DNA from: Chimonanthus salicifolius
Lineage: Eukaryota > Streptophyta > Magnoliopsida > Laurales > Calycanthaceae
NCBI GenBank assembly: GCA_013350335.1
Contig: CM023542.1
Location: 4,518,025-4,582,024 of the forward strand
Length of the DNA stretch: 64,000 nucleotides
Direction of reading: 5' to 3'
The notes beneath the pieces are model-generated. The model had not been told where the DNA came from and ran no database searches. It saw nothing but the letters and a program-made list of their open reading frames with translations. Position 1 is the stretch's first letter, and each line of letters starts with the position of its first letter. A program made the position numbers and the translations under genes. Positions 46,801 through 59,128 of this stretch are shown here, piece by piece.

Positions 46801-47632
46801 ATGCCGACTTCCTCGCTACTCTTCTTCTTCATCTTGCTTCTGGGCTTCCTCTCTTTCTCTTTTACAGGTATGATTCTCTCACTCTACAGCCCACTCTTGT
46901 GAATTATTACCATTGCCATCATAAATGATCATACTCTGTTTCTCTTTGGTTGCAGAGGGCACCCAACTCATACTAGTCAACAACTGTAATGAGAGCATAT
47001 GGCCCGGGTTACTCGGAGGGGCTGGACACCCATCGCCGGAGAATGGCGGCTTCCATCTCAGTACTGGCGAGGAAATAGTCCTAAAGGTGCAAGACGGATG
47101 GTCAGGAAGGATATGGGGCAGGCGTGGATGTTGCTTTGATGCAAAGGGCAAGGGTTCGTGTGAGACGGGTGACTGCGCCGGGCTGCTGCATTGCCAAGGC
47201 ATGGGTGGTATACCGCCGGCAACGGTTGTGGAGATGACTCTTGGGACCAGCAAGTCTGCGCTCCATTACTATGATGTGAGCCTGGTTGATGGATTCAACC
47301 TGCCAGTGTCCATGATTCCGGTGGGGGGAGGGATCGGTTGTGGGGTAGCGTCGTGCGAGGTGGACTTAAATGTGTGCTGCCCCTCCAGGTTTGAGGTGAA
47401 GAGAGGAGGGAGGGTGGTTGGATGTAAAAGTGCTTGCAATGCACTAAAATCGGCTAAGTATTGTTGTACAGGGGACTATTCATCTCCACAGAGTTGCAAG
47501 CCCACACTCTTCTCTCATCTCTTCAAGGCCATCTGCCCACGTGCCTACAGCTTCGCCTACGATGATTCGTCGAGCCTTCGCACGTGCCGGGCACCCAGAT
47601 ATGTCATCACCTTTTGCCCTCCTCCTAAATGA
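46801..47632 (+). CDS. Thaumatin-like protein (PR-5 family), secreted
   Basis: Extracellular cysteine-rich beta protein of the PR-5 family; members bind beta-glucans and some are antifungal, which is not shown for this one. Exons are 46801-46867 and 46956-47632, 247 residues, with a phase-1 intron right after the signal peptide, the usual TLP position. The signal peptide is [20 protein letters not shown]. The mature start is TQLILVNNC. The family signature is complete as [56 protein letters not shown] and the C-terminal VITFCP follow. I count 18 cysteines, two more than the classical 16; the extra ones look like the second Cys of GRRGCCFD and of LNVCCPS. An acidic cleft of the REDDD type appears mostly kept (Glu in VVEMTL, Asp in [10 protein letters not shown]). 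A TATA box is upstream and a 62-bp tandem repeat starts 24 bases after the stop. Confidence 0.93.
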
Positions 47633-47655
47633 ATAGGAATCATAAATTCTCAATT

Positions 47656-47841
47656 CAAGAAACAGAGGATTATGGCAAGTTTGAGTGTGGTAACAACTAA
47701 GGATTATCAGTCTGTACCAAGAAACAGAGGATTATGGCAAGTTTGAGTGTGGTAACAACTAAGGATTATCAGTCTGTACCAAGAAACAGAGGATTATGGC
47801 AAGTTTGAGTGTGGTAACAACTAAGAAGTTATCAGTCTGTA
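47656..47841. repeat. 62-bp tandem repeat, three copies, in the thaumatin-like 3' UTR
   Basis: Copies start at 47656, 47718 and 47780, each beginning CAAGAAACAGAGGATTATGG and running to ATCAGTCTGTAC. The first two are identical as far as I can see; the third has a small change (AAGAAGTTATC for AAGGATTATC). High identity suggests recent duplication. Confidence 0.92.
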
Positions 47842-49997
47842 CAAGTATACTGAGAAGAGTGAAAATTTGTAGTAGAAAAGAGAGAGGAGCAGAGTTGCTG
47901 CCAAGTTTGATTTCGTTTGGGGTTTCCATTTTTAAATTTTCCATTTCTTTTTTATGGTTTGTTAGGTTTTGCAATGGAGCCTTGTTGTAATGTAATGTAT
48001 AGGAAGGTGCAACAGTGATTTAGAAAATGAATGTGGTATTTAAGCCTTCTATGACTTAAAACTTCTAAGCTGGTTATCTGTTGGAGTTAATGTTGGGGTC
48101 CAAATTCCAGATCATTATTTTCTAAACTCCTTACATTTTTATTTATTTATTTTATACTTTTTTTGAAAATCAATTACAATTAAATATCTGCAATACCAAT
48201 GCACATGCGCACGAGTGGTGGTTGAGAGTAAAAAGATGTAGTAAAATGATTTATAGGATTAGTCTTACCTTCAATAGGAGATAAAAGAGATATACATATT
48301 ATCCAAAATGAAAAAAACAAAAGACAACTTATGTGCTTCCCCTAAACAAAGATGGATTTTTGTTATATGTTCTTTATATTAGGTCAATTGTAATTGTATT
48401 TTTAGCTGAAACATTTAAGTGATAATTTTTTGCTTACATGAAACTTTTGATTTGTAGAGTCCACACTAGATTCAATAAATATATTTTCCTCGTACTCATC
48501 TACCCTATTTGAATTGTACCCATAGCCTCATGTTCAATTTGGCACCGATCTGACTTTATCTATTGATCTAAAGGCTAAACTGTGAAATCTTGATTTATTA
48601 TAGATTTTAAGAACTAGGCCAAGTTGAGCTAACCCAATCACTTACCTAGTTAGTAGGTTGGTTCAAATCAATAGGTTCATATTCTGACCCCAATTTGGGC
48701 TTTACTCAGTCGACTCACATGTTGACTTGGTGATATCAACCTTTGTTAGGTCAAGTTAGCCTTGACTAAGAGTAAATTTTGGTGGAATTCAAATTTGTAT
48801 TTATGTTCTTTGAGAATAATATTTTTAATTTCTAAATATTTATTCATTTGCACTTTTATATGCCCAATGTTCTTGCAAGAGGTTGGAATGTTGGATTTCA
48901 AAATTTGATGCCAAAACGATAAAATATGGCCAACAACCATTTTAATTTTAAAGATAAGGTTCAATAAAAATTAAAGATAAGGTGCAAGAAATTAAAAACA
49001 GCGACCAATACATGGTATTATACGTAGAAGGATAGTATTTTTTTTTCTCTTCTTAATATTTTTTTTACTATGCCCAATAGTTGGCTAGTCTTGGTTGAAA
49101 AAGTTTGATTTAAATAGTGTTTAAAATTAAGCTTTCAATGCCGTCATTTTGGAAAATTAACTTTTATAGGGCCACTGAGATAAAGATTAATGCGTATGGA
49201 TAGGTGGAATGTGTGGTATGCCACAAAAATTAGGGATTGAGTATAAACAAGAATACATGATTAAGTTTTTTGGACTTTTACCTCAAAGGATTTTCTCAGT
49301 TAGCAGTAATTATACAGGAGATAGTTTATAACTTTTTTTTTTTTTTAATTTAGGTGTGGGAAATCGCGAGATACCTAGTGTAAAACCTTCACGGGTGATC
49401 CCACTATCCCTAGGACACACCAAAATTAGGCCATGGAGACTCAAACCTGCTTTTTGAGACGGGAGGCAACCAGTTGAACTACATTCTTTTATCTTTTCTA
49501 TCTGAAAATGGAAAAATGAAAAAGAAGAAGGAATGTTCTGCATTACAATTTTCAGTATTTATTTATACAGGGACTGGTACAGATGCCTCTGTTAAGAACT
49601 AACGTGATCCCTTCTATTTTATATTTTATTTTTGACACATAATTTCTAGCATGGGTGATCTGGTCCACTCTGTTCTTTTTCTCAGCTCAGAGACTGTATG
49701 ATCACCAGTAATTTGTTGATTTCTAAGTAACAAAGTTGTCTTATCTGCTAAACACAAGCATTAGAATTATCGTTACCAATAAAAAAAGAACAATAAAAGC
49801 AGAACACAACGAAAAGAAATACCTATTGATGACAAGTATTACATACATACCAAGAGAAGTGCCAAGTGACGAGCTAGAAAATAAAACAAGAAGCAAATCA
49901 AGTTTGTTCCCAATGGAATCACTGAGAGATGGTGAGAAATATTCCACACAACTGAACATATCTGAGCACGATAAGATAGATCATTGAGAAGAAAGAA
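47842..49997. other. Intergenic, AT-rich, no gene seen
   Basis: Rest of the thaumatin-like 3' UTR, then AT-rich spacer. Fragments include a TATAGGATTAGTCTTACC block near 48253 (related to the SINE at 1994) and a GTTGACTTGG/GGTCAAGTTAG-rich segment near 48600-48765. One SINE lies at 49333-49483. No coding exon found. Confidence 0.5.
49333..49483 (-). mobile_element. SINE, minus orientation
   Basis: In the minus sense it opens with tRNA-like GTAGTTCAACTGGTTGCC (A box) and AGGTTTGAGTCTCCATGG (B box), continues through GGTGTGTCCTAGGGATAGTG and ends with GGGAAATCGCGAG-type sequence in reverse and a poly-A tail (plus-strand T run 49333-49346). A shorter relative lies at 59578-59690. Of the SINE calls in the window this has the clearest Pol III boxes. 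Confidence 0.65.
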
Positions 49998-52261
49998 ATG
50001 AGTGTACAGGTTGAAGAATATGGAAGCTCACAGAAGGATCAAGGATTGGGTTGGGGAAGATCTCTACCCGTAGAAAGTGTTCAGGAGATGGTAAGAAGGG
50101 ACTCGCGGAGCATTCCAGACCGATACATAAGAGACCATGTTGATAGGCCCAAACAAACAGATTATCATCCATTTTCAGTGGAGATCCCTGTAATAGATTT
50201 TTCATTGCTTTCAAGTAGGGACAAAGATGAGCAAAAGAAACTGCATCTGGCTTGCAAGGATTGGGGCTTCTTCCAGGTATGGATGAAATTATGAAACCTC
50301 ACGTACATAATAATGATCCTAACCTTGTCTGACATCTAAACACTAGTGAATATACTCTTCTCATTATTTCTGTGCAGAGAATTATATGATCTGCAACTGA
50401 GCACATGAGCATAGAATTCTTGAACCTTGACTATGTACGATTGAGCCCAGTGATTTGTGATTCAACCTCTTGATCTGCTGGGATGTGCAGTCGACAGATC
50501 CAAAATCACCCCTGCAGGATAGAATGCAATTACAATTGTTTGCCTATGAATAGTAGTTGATAGAAACAAAATCACACTGATGGCCCAAACTCTACATCAC
50601 AAGGCAAATTATATATCTAGGATCCTCCATTTTGGGTTTTAGGGGCATGCAGATGTCGGGAATATTAGACTAACAGACCATACTTAAAGAATAAAAGGAA
50701 AAAAACAGGGGAATAAACCAACAGTCTTGATGACCTAATCTATAATATGATACACAGAGAAATTCAAACTCAGGAATGTATCTGTATTGGTTTATCACTT
50801 TATCCCATAATGTTTGATTCTCTTATTTTGCGTAAAATCTGGCTGATCATGCTGCGTACTTGACATCGTGTTCTGTATCTGGCTATTTCCAACTATGCCC
50901 ACCCCAAGGTACAAAATCAATGTCAGGGTATACCACGCAGGGACATCTGAGGTATTTGAGATGTTGAAAACTTAAAGTAGTCCAAATTATAGGGATGTGT
51001 TTGGATGGAGAGAAGTCTTCTCCTGGAGAAGTCCAACCTCGATCCATTCTCTAGGAGGAAATGGGGCCCACAACAGTGAATCTTCTCCAAGAGAAGATAA
51101 GATGGGCAGAAGTTCTCCTACCTCTGAAGAAGCTCCTACTTTTAAGTTCTAATCCAAAGACAGCCATAGTTATGGCGAAGTGAAAGCCTGGAACTGTTGA
51201 TGCATTGATATCAACAAGAGCTAAAACCAAATATGATTCAATAAATGTCAGCTGAACATATCTTTTCCTTTAAGAAGGAAAATTGATACTCTCAGAACCA
51301 TTGGTCTTGAAATACAAAATTAACAAAGAAGTTGTCTAAAGGACATGACACTTCCAAAGTTGGAAATAGATCCCAGAGTATTGTTGGGTGCTAAACTTTC
51401 CAATACTCCCCTTTTTTATCTCAGATTCTCGTACCCTAAAGCATAGAAGTTCACCAAACTGAATCACTATCCTATTCTCCAAAAGGGCCAAACAGAAACT
51501 GTTGCATTAGAGGATGCCAAAGGAGCAAATAGGAATCAAATGCCTTGATCTCCCAATATTCATGATACCCTTATAGAAAGTTGCCCGAATAAGTTTAGTG
51601 GTACATTCGACCAACCGTGCACACCTGTTCATAATCAACCTCTCAAATAGAGCTAGGCTGAAAATGCAGTCAACGAAATCTCAAGAGAGTACCTACGTTT
51701 GCTATGAGAACAGCTCAACCGCTGCAAAAATCATGCTTATCCCAAATCAAACTGTTCTAAGATGTAAATCAGCATTTGCTGCTCTTACTGCATTCATCAA
51801 ACCTGTTTATGATCCACCATCAAAGTTAAAGGTATTTTACCTTGACTCCCATTGTTTATTGATCCAAACCATTTTGCAGATAATAAATCATGGAATTACA
51901 GAGAATCTGTTGCAGAAGACAGAGACTGCTGCCACAGGATTTTTTGAACTTCCTTTGGAAGAGAAGAAAAAGCATGCAATGGCATCAGATGATCTTCAAG
52001 GATATGGGCAAGCCTATGTTGTCTCAGAACAGCAGAAACTAGACTGGGGTGATCTACTATTTTTAACAACACAGCCAACAGAGAATAGGAAACTAAACTA
52101 CTGGCCAATCACAGTGACAGGTTTCATGTATGCTTTCTCAGCTCCCTTGCAACAAATATTGAATGATCAAAACCATTAGTGGTTTGAAATGTATGTCTCC
52201 TGAAAAGTAAGGCCCTTAAAAATGAACAGATAGATAGATAGATAGATACATAGATAGAAAT

Positions 52262-52338
<77 letters not shown>

Positions 52339-55041
52339 TGAAGGCCTAGTCGAATTTGCACTCTTCCAAGGTCTTCAACATGAAATGACAGAAAATCCAA
52401 ATTTAGCTCAATTGAAATGAGAAACCCAAACTTGAAATTTTCTGAGAAGAAATCCTTAGATCTCCTTCAACTTCAATCGCCAATTGATAATTTACTCGAA
52501 AATCGGAAAAAAAAAGGAATTCCAATTTGAAAAGAATAAACCTAAACCTAGTTTTACTTTGGAAAGAAAATTAAGGCTTAAATCTCATTGGGAATTTATC
52601 TACGTAAATTCACAATGAAATAAAAAAATTCTAATGAAACTAGAATTAATTTGAAATAAATAAAAATTAATTTACAGCAAAATAATAATAAAATTTGAAA
52701 TTAATTTATGCAAATAAACTAGAAGTCAAAAGAACTATAAGAGAGATAACTTACTTGCACAAAGCAATTGGAGTACGACTGCTCTGGGATTGGACCTCTT
52801 TGGGCGTGCAAGCCCTTTATTTATAGTTCTAAGGTTTGCTAAAAATAAACATTTCGTCAATCTAAGACAACCTATTACAAATCTCTCATAACTTTGCCTA
52901 CCTATGTCAAAATTGCACAAACTTGGATTCGTTGGAAAGGGTTTTAAATAACCGAATCTAATTTTGCATAAATCCATCATCATTTGATATATCAATACCT
53001 TAGTTCAGTCAATCCTAGAATAACAAGTGTCTTATTCTTAAAAACAAAAAAAAAAACAAAGGCAAGTTGTCCAAACTCTTGGGTGCCACCTACATTGTAG
53101 AATTTGGGAAAAAAAAAATCTATTATAAGGCTCCTATTTTTAGGAATTTCCACCTATATTGATTCTTTGAGCACCTACTTTCATGCAATCCCACAACTTT
53201 TTTCTCACAAAAAATGAGATTCTAGGTCCATATGCATGAACTTAAACAATTTGGAGGCCCAATTTGATGATTTTGGTCCCACTTTGCCTCGATCAAAATT
53301 CTTATAAAATTGGAGAGCCAATTGACAATTTCATCTCCTAATTTGCCTTCATGTTTTTCAATTAAATCTTCATTTTCTCCCATGGTAGCTTCATCAGATA
53401 GAGAGAGAGAGATGGTTGAGTTTCTTATTATATATGTATCTGACATCTCAAAGCATCTCTATCATATTGGATCAATTAAAACTTCATTATTGAGAAAAAA
53501 ATATACATCGGTTGACTTTTCAGTTTCATTATCGTCTAAAAATTAAATGTAGGGCAACACTATCATATTCAACCTATGAAAACCTAATTCATTTATTGGA
53601 AATAATATTTAGTAATTTCCTCAATTTAAAAGTTCTTAACTGTTTGGCAGGGAGGCAATTGATGCATACTCAACAGAAGTAAATAGGGTAGCCAAGGAGC
53701 TGTTTGCCAATCTATCCTTGATGATGAAGATGAGTGAGGACACTCTGCTAGGACTGCATGGAGAAATGAAGCAAGGGATCCGTATGAATTATTACCCAAA
53801 ATGCTGCAGACCAGATCTGGTGCTGGGTGTGAGCCCACATTCAGATGGTAGCTCTCTTACCATTCTTTGGCAAGATGATGAGATTATTGGTCTCCAAATT
53901 CAGCACGAGGACCACTGGGTTCCAGTAAAACCAATTCCAAATGCATTAGTTGTGAATGCTGGAGATATTATCGAGGTAATCCCATTAGTTAATTATTGTT
54001 CTTGTCCCTAGTTAGTCATTGTTCTTGTCCCTGCCTTTTAGCTTTCCATGATAAAATCAGAACCCAATGACCAAACAAGGAAGGGGTTGGGGGCCTCTTG
54101 CGGTTGGGCTTTTGTGGTTATTAGATTGGGTTGGAACTTTGGATTGTAAATGAGATCATGGAGTACTGAGATGTTTTTTGAAATAATATTGGGACATGGA
54201 TGTTGGATTATTAGATGTTTGAATATTTGTGATTGTGTTTTTGTGAATAAGAATATGTTTTATAGAAATATAATTATGTGTTTTATATTTTAAAATTTAG
54301 AGCTATTTATATTTATTTAATAATTAGTATTATTTATGATGTCATGGGTTTGATCGAGTTTGACTACAATTGAACTTCGGTTGAACCTCATTGAACCGAA
54401 CCTTCCACTAAGACGGTTTGACCAATATTTCAATTTCTAAAACATTGCTCCAGTACATCAAAGCAAGGAGATGAAATCCACCATGGCTTTTGGAGACATC
54501 TTTCATAAATGATTTCAAGAACATCGAGTAAGGATGCTAGATGTCTGTGCACTGGGTGGGTGGGCAGAGTTTTACTCTACTGGTAGAAACTGCAATCTCC
54601 CTCCTAGAATGTAAAACACATCATCATTTATATCACAGGTTTCATATTTATACTGCCCATTCTGCCCAAATCCAAATCCAAATCCCTCCTAGAATGTAAA
54701 ACCCATCATATTTATATTAATCCACAGGTTTCATTTGTGGAAATGCATAAGTTTTCATTACTTGCAGCTTATATATTTGAGTCTTGCAGGCTTGGAGTAA
54801 TGGGATGTACAAAAGCATTGAGCACAGGGCCATAACAAACGAGACAAAAGAAAGAATGTCTTTAGCAACATTTCTGTTTCCAGATCCAGGGATGGAAATT
54901 GGACCACTGGATACAATGGTGGATGAACAGCGGCCCAGAAAGTACAAGAAGTTCAAATACATTGATTATCTTCGTCACACTCTGGATAGGAAAATGGAGG
55001 GAAAATCTCATACCCAGTTTATGAAATTACAAAGCGAGTAA
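49998..55041 (+). CDS. 2-oxoglutarate/Fe(II)-dependent dioxygenase, SRG1-like (DOXC class)
   Basis: Soluble non-haem iron oxygenase of plant specialised or hormone metabolism; the substrate cannot be told from sequence. Exons: 49998-50276, 51880-52127, 53651-53975 and 54790-55041, 367 residues, phases consistent. The N-terminal DIOX_N region (PVIDFSLLSS, CKDWGFFQ, INHGITENLLQ, FFELPLEEKKKHAM, QGYGQAYVVSEQQKLDWGD) is followed by the 2OG-FeII_Oxy domain. Iron ligands are H239 and D241 in SPHSDGSSLTIL and H296 in KSIEHRAIT; the 2-oxoglutarate-binding pair is R306/S308 in ERMSL. MNYYPKC matches the family. Exon 2 ends at a GTATGC donor, making TGFM|EAIDAY across the junction. That is the least certain border; it is the donor I found that restores the frame. 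Intron 2 contains a large microsatellite. It resembles SRG1 and the alkaloid O-demethylase/S-norcoclaurine-related group. Confidence 0.9.
52227..52336. repeat. Compound microsatellite (GATA)n(TA)n(GA)n in dioxygenase intron 2
   Basis: About 110 bases of GATA repeats passing into TA and then GA dinucleotides. Lies 100 bases after the exon 2 donor. Likely hypervariable and prone to assembly error. Confidence 0.95.
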
Positions 55042-55186
55042 TTATTGCATACTTTCTGTATTCTGATAAGTCTCTTGTACAAGAGAGGAGAAACCTTCAG
55101 ACTAACTTCAAAGGATTTATATTAGCACATGGAATCACAAGGTCATATGGATTATTGGTGGAAGGTTCCCTGTGTAAGACATTTAA

Positions 55187-55265
55187 ACAACCCGGTTCAC
55201 TTGCACAAACACTATATAGTAAAAACAACAACAACCCGGTTCACTTGCAGAAACACTATATAGTG
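55187..55265. repeat. 44-bp tandem duplication
   Basis: ACAACCCGGTTCACTTGCA followed by AAACACTATATAGT occurs twice, starting at 55187 and 55231. It is in the likely 3' UTR or just downstream of the dioxygenase gene. Confidence 0.8.
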
Positions 55266-56329
55266 AAAATATGGCATACCCGTCCAATTAGAAAGTGTTC
55301 AAACCCAAACAAGAACATGGAAACATGACAGGAACATTCATGTGCAATGAGTTATGCTATTTCAGCTGAAACAATTGAACTGGACTGGACTTTGCAAGTT
55401 AAAACAGAGACACTGCAGGTGGAAGCTTGGAATATACATGGACTTCAGGTGCAACTCTGAAGGGACAATATTCACTTATTGATGACCAGTTAGTGGAATT
55501 TTAGGTTATTTTAAGCCCTCACCTCTATATTGGTTCACAAAATTGAAACTATACATCTAATTCATTAATTGTTACCAAAGCTGTTTACTCCTATTTATCC
55601 ATGGAAATTGACATGAGCAAATGTCAACAAAATGAAATATGTGAAGGACCCTTCAGGATAGAACAATTTCTTGCATTTGGAAGGTCTTCTTTAACTATGA
55701 ATCACCTTAGAAAGCGGCAATATGTATTTAATCCATTTTTCCACAAAGTGTACATAAAAAGTATTTGGCCTCTTCATTTTCCAGGACAAACATTTGGCCT
55801 GAATATTTCTGAAACTTAGGACACAGTTATCCTAAATACTATTGTCAAACTGAGATTAATATGGGTTAAAGAGACAAGGGAATTAGAAAAGAAGACAAGG
55901 GGAAAAAAAAAGAATTTGCTTGCAGTACTTAGGTAAGAAAATATGATTAAAATAACTAAGATGGTTGGACAGCCATGTTAATGGCCTTTTCTTTGATTGA
56001 GAAAGAAAAAAAAAAAAAAGAGGAACAAAAAGTGTAAACTGAGGGAAAAACAGCATAAAACAAGAGAAGAAAGGAAATAAAAAGCTAATGACAAGAATGA
56101 CCTCAGAAATGCAACTATTTTAACTATGTTACGACTACAAATATGAAACTGTAAAGAATGGAAAGAAATGAGAGGGAACAGTGAAGAATTTTCTACAGAT
56201 GACATCCCTGACACTGGTTAAAGTAGTTTCATGATTATCGACAAGGAATTTAAAGAACATAAAATGATAGACTCGTCGGTAATTGGCTTCTTTGATGGTG
56301 CCTAAGTGGTCTCCTCCACCAACTGTATT

Positions 56330-56425
56330 TGTAGGTTCAATATAGATGGTGCTGTTGAGTGTGAACCAAGGCATGGAAGACTTGGAGGGGTGTTGCCTCA
56401 GATACAAATTCCAGCTGAGAGAAAT
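56330..56425 (+). mobile_element. Possible LINE RNase H fragment
   Basis: One frame reads FNIDGAVECEPRHGRLGGVL, which resembles the first strand of LINE RNase H domains (FNxDGA...P...GGVLR). Only about 30 residues support it and the rest of the frame does not, so this is tentative. Confidence 0.3.
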
Positions 56426-56879
56426 TTTCCCGTCCCTGTCTGGAGTGAAAAAATTTGGTGGATATTTCCAAAAACTTTACATTTCAGCCCAGGCCCAAAT
56501 CAACAAAATTTCCACCAAAATTTGTTACTACGGACTGTTCCATGACAACAATACATTAAAAAAATGGTGATTATGACCTCTAAGTGCAGTTAGGTTTAAG
56601 GATTCAAATGGCGTTGAGTTTCCTGTGGTAGTACGAGTAGGCCCTGCATTCGACAAAGATTGTAGCTCAAACAATGACATATATGTAGTTTATTACAATG
56701 GTCCTTTAAACAATACACATCAGCTTGCATGTAGCACTTTTGGCCAATATATCGAACTAGTAGGGCAATAGAACATATACAATTCAATTTTAGTAAAAAT
56801 GAGTAGAAAATATGAGGGAATGTCATTTTAGATGATTAGTGCACATACGTAGACGAATAGAAATAGGTGATCAAAAAGA

Positions 56880-57290
56880 ACCCTAGATATTTGGGGATGG
56901 GGAAGGCCATTATGAGCATGTATTAATGTAGTAAGACACAACCTATTTGATTCTGAAGTAACAAAGAACATGGTAGTTGATGAGGTTGAGTGAAAATGTA
57001 GAACAGAGAAAGTTGAACCCAGATAAATAGTACAATTACAAATAGAGTTGGTGATGATGATGATGATGATAAATGATACAAATAGCATTGACATTTGGAG
57101 AAAGGGAAGGCCATTATTTAAAGGAATGGATTAATGTGGTAAGACAGAACCTAATTGATTCTAAAGTAACAAAGAACATGGTAGTTGATGAGGTTGAGTG
57201 AAAATATAGAACTGAGAAAGTCGAACCCAGATAAATAGTACAAATAGCATTGGTGATGATGATGATGACGACACGATGAAATTGAGGATG
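56880..57290 (+). repeat. Tandem duplication (about 204 bp) of an RTE-LINE-tail-like segment
   Basis: A block with GGAAGGCCATTA, GTAACAAAGAACATGGTAGT, TGATGAGGTTGAGTGAAAAT and GAACCCAGATAAATAGTACA starts at 56901 and again at 57105. Each copy ends in GATGATGATGATGAT. The decayed frame DSKVTKNMVVDEVE and the GAT-repeat end recall the 3' ends of plant RTE-type LINEs; that assignment is inference. Confidence 0.5.
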
Positions 57291-58267
57291 AGTAAAAAGA
57301 TTATTAAAAGAAAATGGAAAGATGGATACTCAATTTACATGTTTCCATGCAAGAGAGTAATGCTGTTGTTGCAAGCAAACCTCCCTTTCCCAAGCTTATG
57401 TTAGGGCAGAAGAATGATTGACATAGCAAAAGAACAGAGATGGGCTGGATGGGGCTAGGACACCCACAACTTCCTAAAAGACCGTCTTGAAAAATTGGAC
57501 TTGGACCCTGATTTCCAGTCCAATTGATAATCAGGCTTGGAACCAATCAACGTAATAGTTTACATCCTCATCCAATTTTTCAAGAACTCTTCCATACAGT
57601 GGATTGCATATCTGATAGATAACGTCTATGAAACTTCAATCTCATTCTCAGTACAAATTCACAATAAGTAGTATTGGGGAAAAACAAAACCAATCATCTA
57701 TTTCATGGAAAACTGCATCGTTTGATGTGAAGGGCGATACAATGTTCTGTATCAGTATAACTTTTACAGCATATCAGTAGTCATTACAGTCATTGTCCTG
57801 TTAGAACATGAAAATCTCGAGGGAACTGCAATCAGTAACATCAAACATACAAAAAGAATTCATAATATTCAACATAGATTCTGCTTCTTCATTTTGATCA
57901 CACTGCAAGTGTTGTTACCTCTCATGCTCATGCAACTTTTAGTGTTTTGTAGACACCCATCGTAGAATCAAATCAAATTAAACGAAGGTGATTCATCAGT
58001 ACAACACACCCACAAACCCTAGTCTAAAGTTTGCATTTGGGGAATGCAATTTCGAGTAATCAAGACCACTAGATTGTGTATTATGTATAATGTATTATCA
58101 TTATTAGACAGGAAAGTTACAAAAAAAAAAAAATCAATACTAGAGCTAAAGAAGAAGATCAAGAGGCTAAACATCCTGCGATTGGCATGAATTGGGCAAA
58201 TTAAGATCAAAGTCCATTCGTCACTATGAGCCATATGAGGATAGGACATTACGGAACCCAATTTGTT

Positions 58268-59128
58268 TCACTGCTGCTCTCTAAACATGTTATTGTAATG
58301 CAATTCAAATCCGTGATATGCGGCAGCAGCGGGATGATGACCCATGGGCATGTCTGGCAAGTGCCTATTGCCATGCGGCATGCTGAAAACTGGCATAGGC
58401 ATCATACGGGAAGGTGGATAAGGCATGGGGATGGAATTGGGTGAGGCCTCGTGCACGCTCTGAGGGGGAAGAGTGGTGGATGGGAATAGCTGATCAGACA
58501 ATGAAGATGATGGAGGATCGGGCAGCTTGGACCCCTGCATCCGCTTCAGGTAGTGGCGGTACTTTTGGAGGTGGCTGGCGACGTTCTCACGCGTGAGCCC
58601 CTCAACATTCATGAGCTGCATGATGGTCTTGGGGACGGCGTTCTTGATCCCCAGGTGGGTAACTACGTCCACAAATCGCTTGTGGAGCTGAGGGGTCCAG
58701 ACCAGGCGCGGCCGCTTGAGGGCGGGGGCAGCAGGGTCTTCGGAATTGGCGTCCTCGGCATCCAATTTCTTGACTTTTGCGGAGTCGGTGGTGTCTCCGG
58801 CCGAATTGAGGGTGCGATCGTCCACGAAAGGGGGGAGGGAATTGGGGCCGTTGGATGGGTGAAGGAGAGAGGTGATAGTGTGACGGGAGGCACGAGAAAC
58901 ATCGCGGGGAGTACGGTACGTCTCGGGGGAGATGCTGAAGGCGGAGGCGAGCTCGGGTGGAATCAACGGCTGGGACAGCGGTGTAAGATCGTCGCCGGCG
59001 GAAGGAAGGCCCGTCTCCCATTCCATCATTCGGTTCTCATCTTCGCCGCTGCTTCCCACGAGACCAAACTCGCCCGTCCAATCCTCTTCCTCTTCTTCTT
59101 CCACCATTTCTTCTTCTACTCTTCCCAT
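58268..59128 (-). CDS. LUX: GARP/MYB-like transcription factor, LUX ARRHYTHMO (PCL1) type
   Basis: Nuclear DNA-binding subunit of the evening complex with ELF3 and ELF4 (known for LUX), controlling clock genes and growth. Intronless, 286 residues, as LUX is in Arabidopsis. The GARP domain at about residues 137-197 is essentially canonical: KRPRLVWTPQLHKRFVDVV, NAVPKTIMQLMNVEGLTREN and VASHLQKYRHYLKRMQ. The N-terminus is strongly acidic (EEEMVEEEEEEDW) and the C-terminus is Pro/Met/His-rich (PMPVFSMPHGNRHLPDMPMG). It could equally be the paralogue BOA/NOX; the two cannot be separated by eye. Start: the first ATG of the long frame, preceded by a CT-rich leader. Upstream are two AAATATCT motifs and one GATTCG site, which fits clock control. 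Confidence 0.92.
   Translation of the reverse strand: MGRVEEEMVEEEEEEDWTGEFGLVGSSGEDENRMMEWETGLPSAGDDLTPLSQPLIPPELASAFSISPETYRTPRDVSRASRHTITSLLHPSNGPNSLPPFVDDRTLNSAGDTTDSAKVKKLDAEDANSEDPAAPALKRPRLVWTPQLHKRFVDVVTHLGIKNAVPKTIMQLMNVEGLTRENVASHLQKYRHYLKRMQGSKLPDPPSSSLSDQLFPSTTLPPQSVHEASPNSIPMPYPPSRMMPMPVFSMPHGNRHLPDMPMGHHPAAAAYHGFELHYNNMFREQQ

Larger units (their letters stand above)
55042..58018. other. Intergenic between dioxygenase (+) and LUX-like gene (-), convergent
   Basis: The two genes converge here, so both 3' UTRs lie in this span. It also holds a 44-bp tandem duplication, a weak LINE fragment and a duplicated LINE-tail-like segment, listed separately. No further gene seen. Confidence 0.5.

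Noticed and set aside
51598..51879. Extra N-terminal coding sequence in front of dioxygenase exon 2
   Set aside because: The frame is open by chance inside intron 1. It has no family similarity, and a good acceptor (CATTTTGCAG) at 51879 joins exon 1 in phase exactly where relatives continue with INHG.
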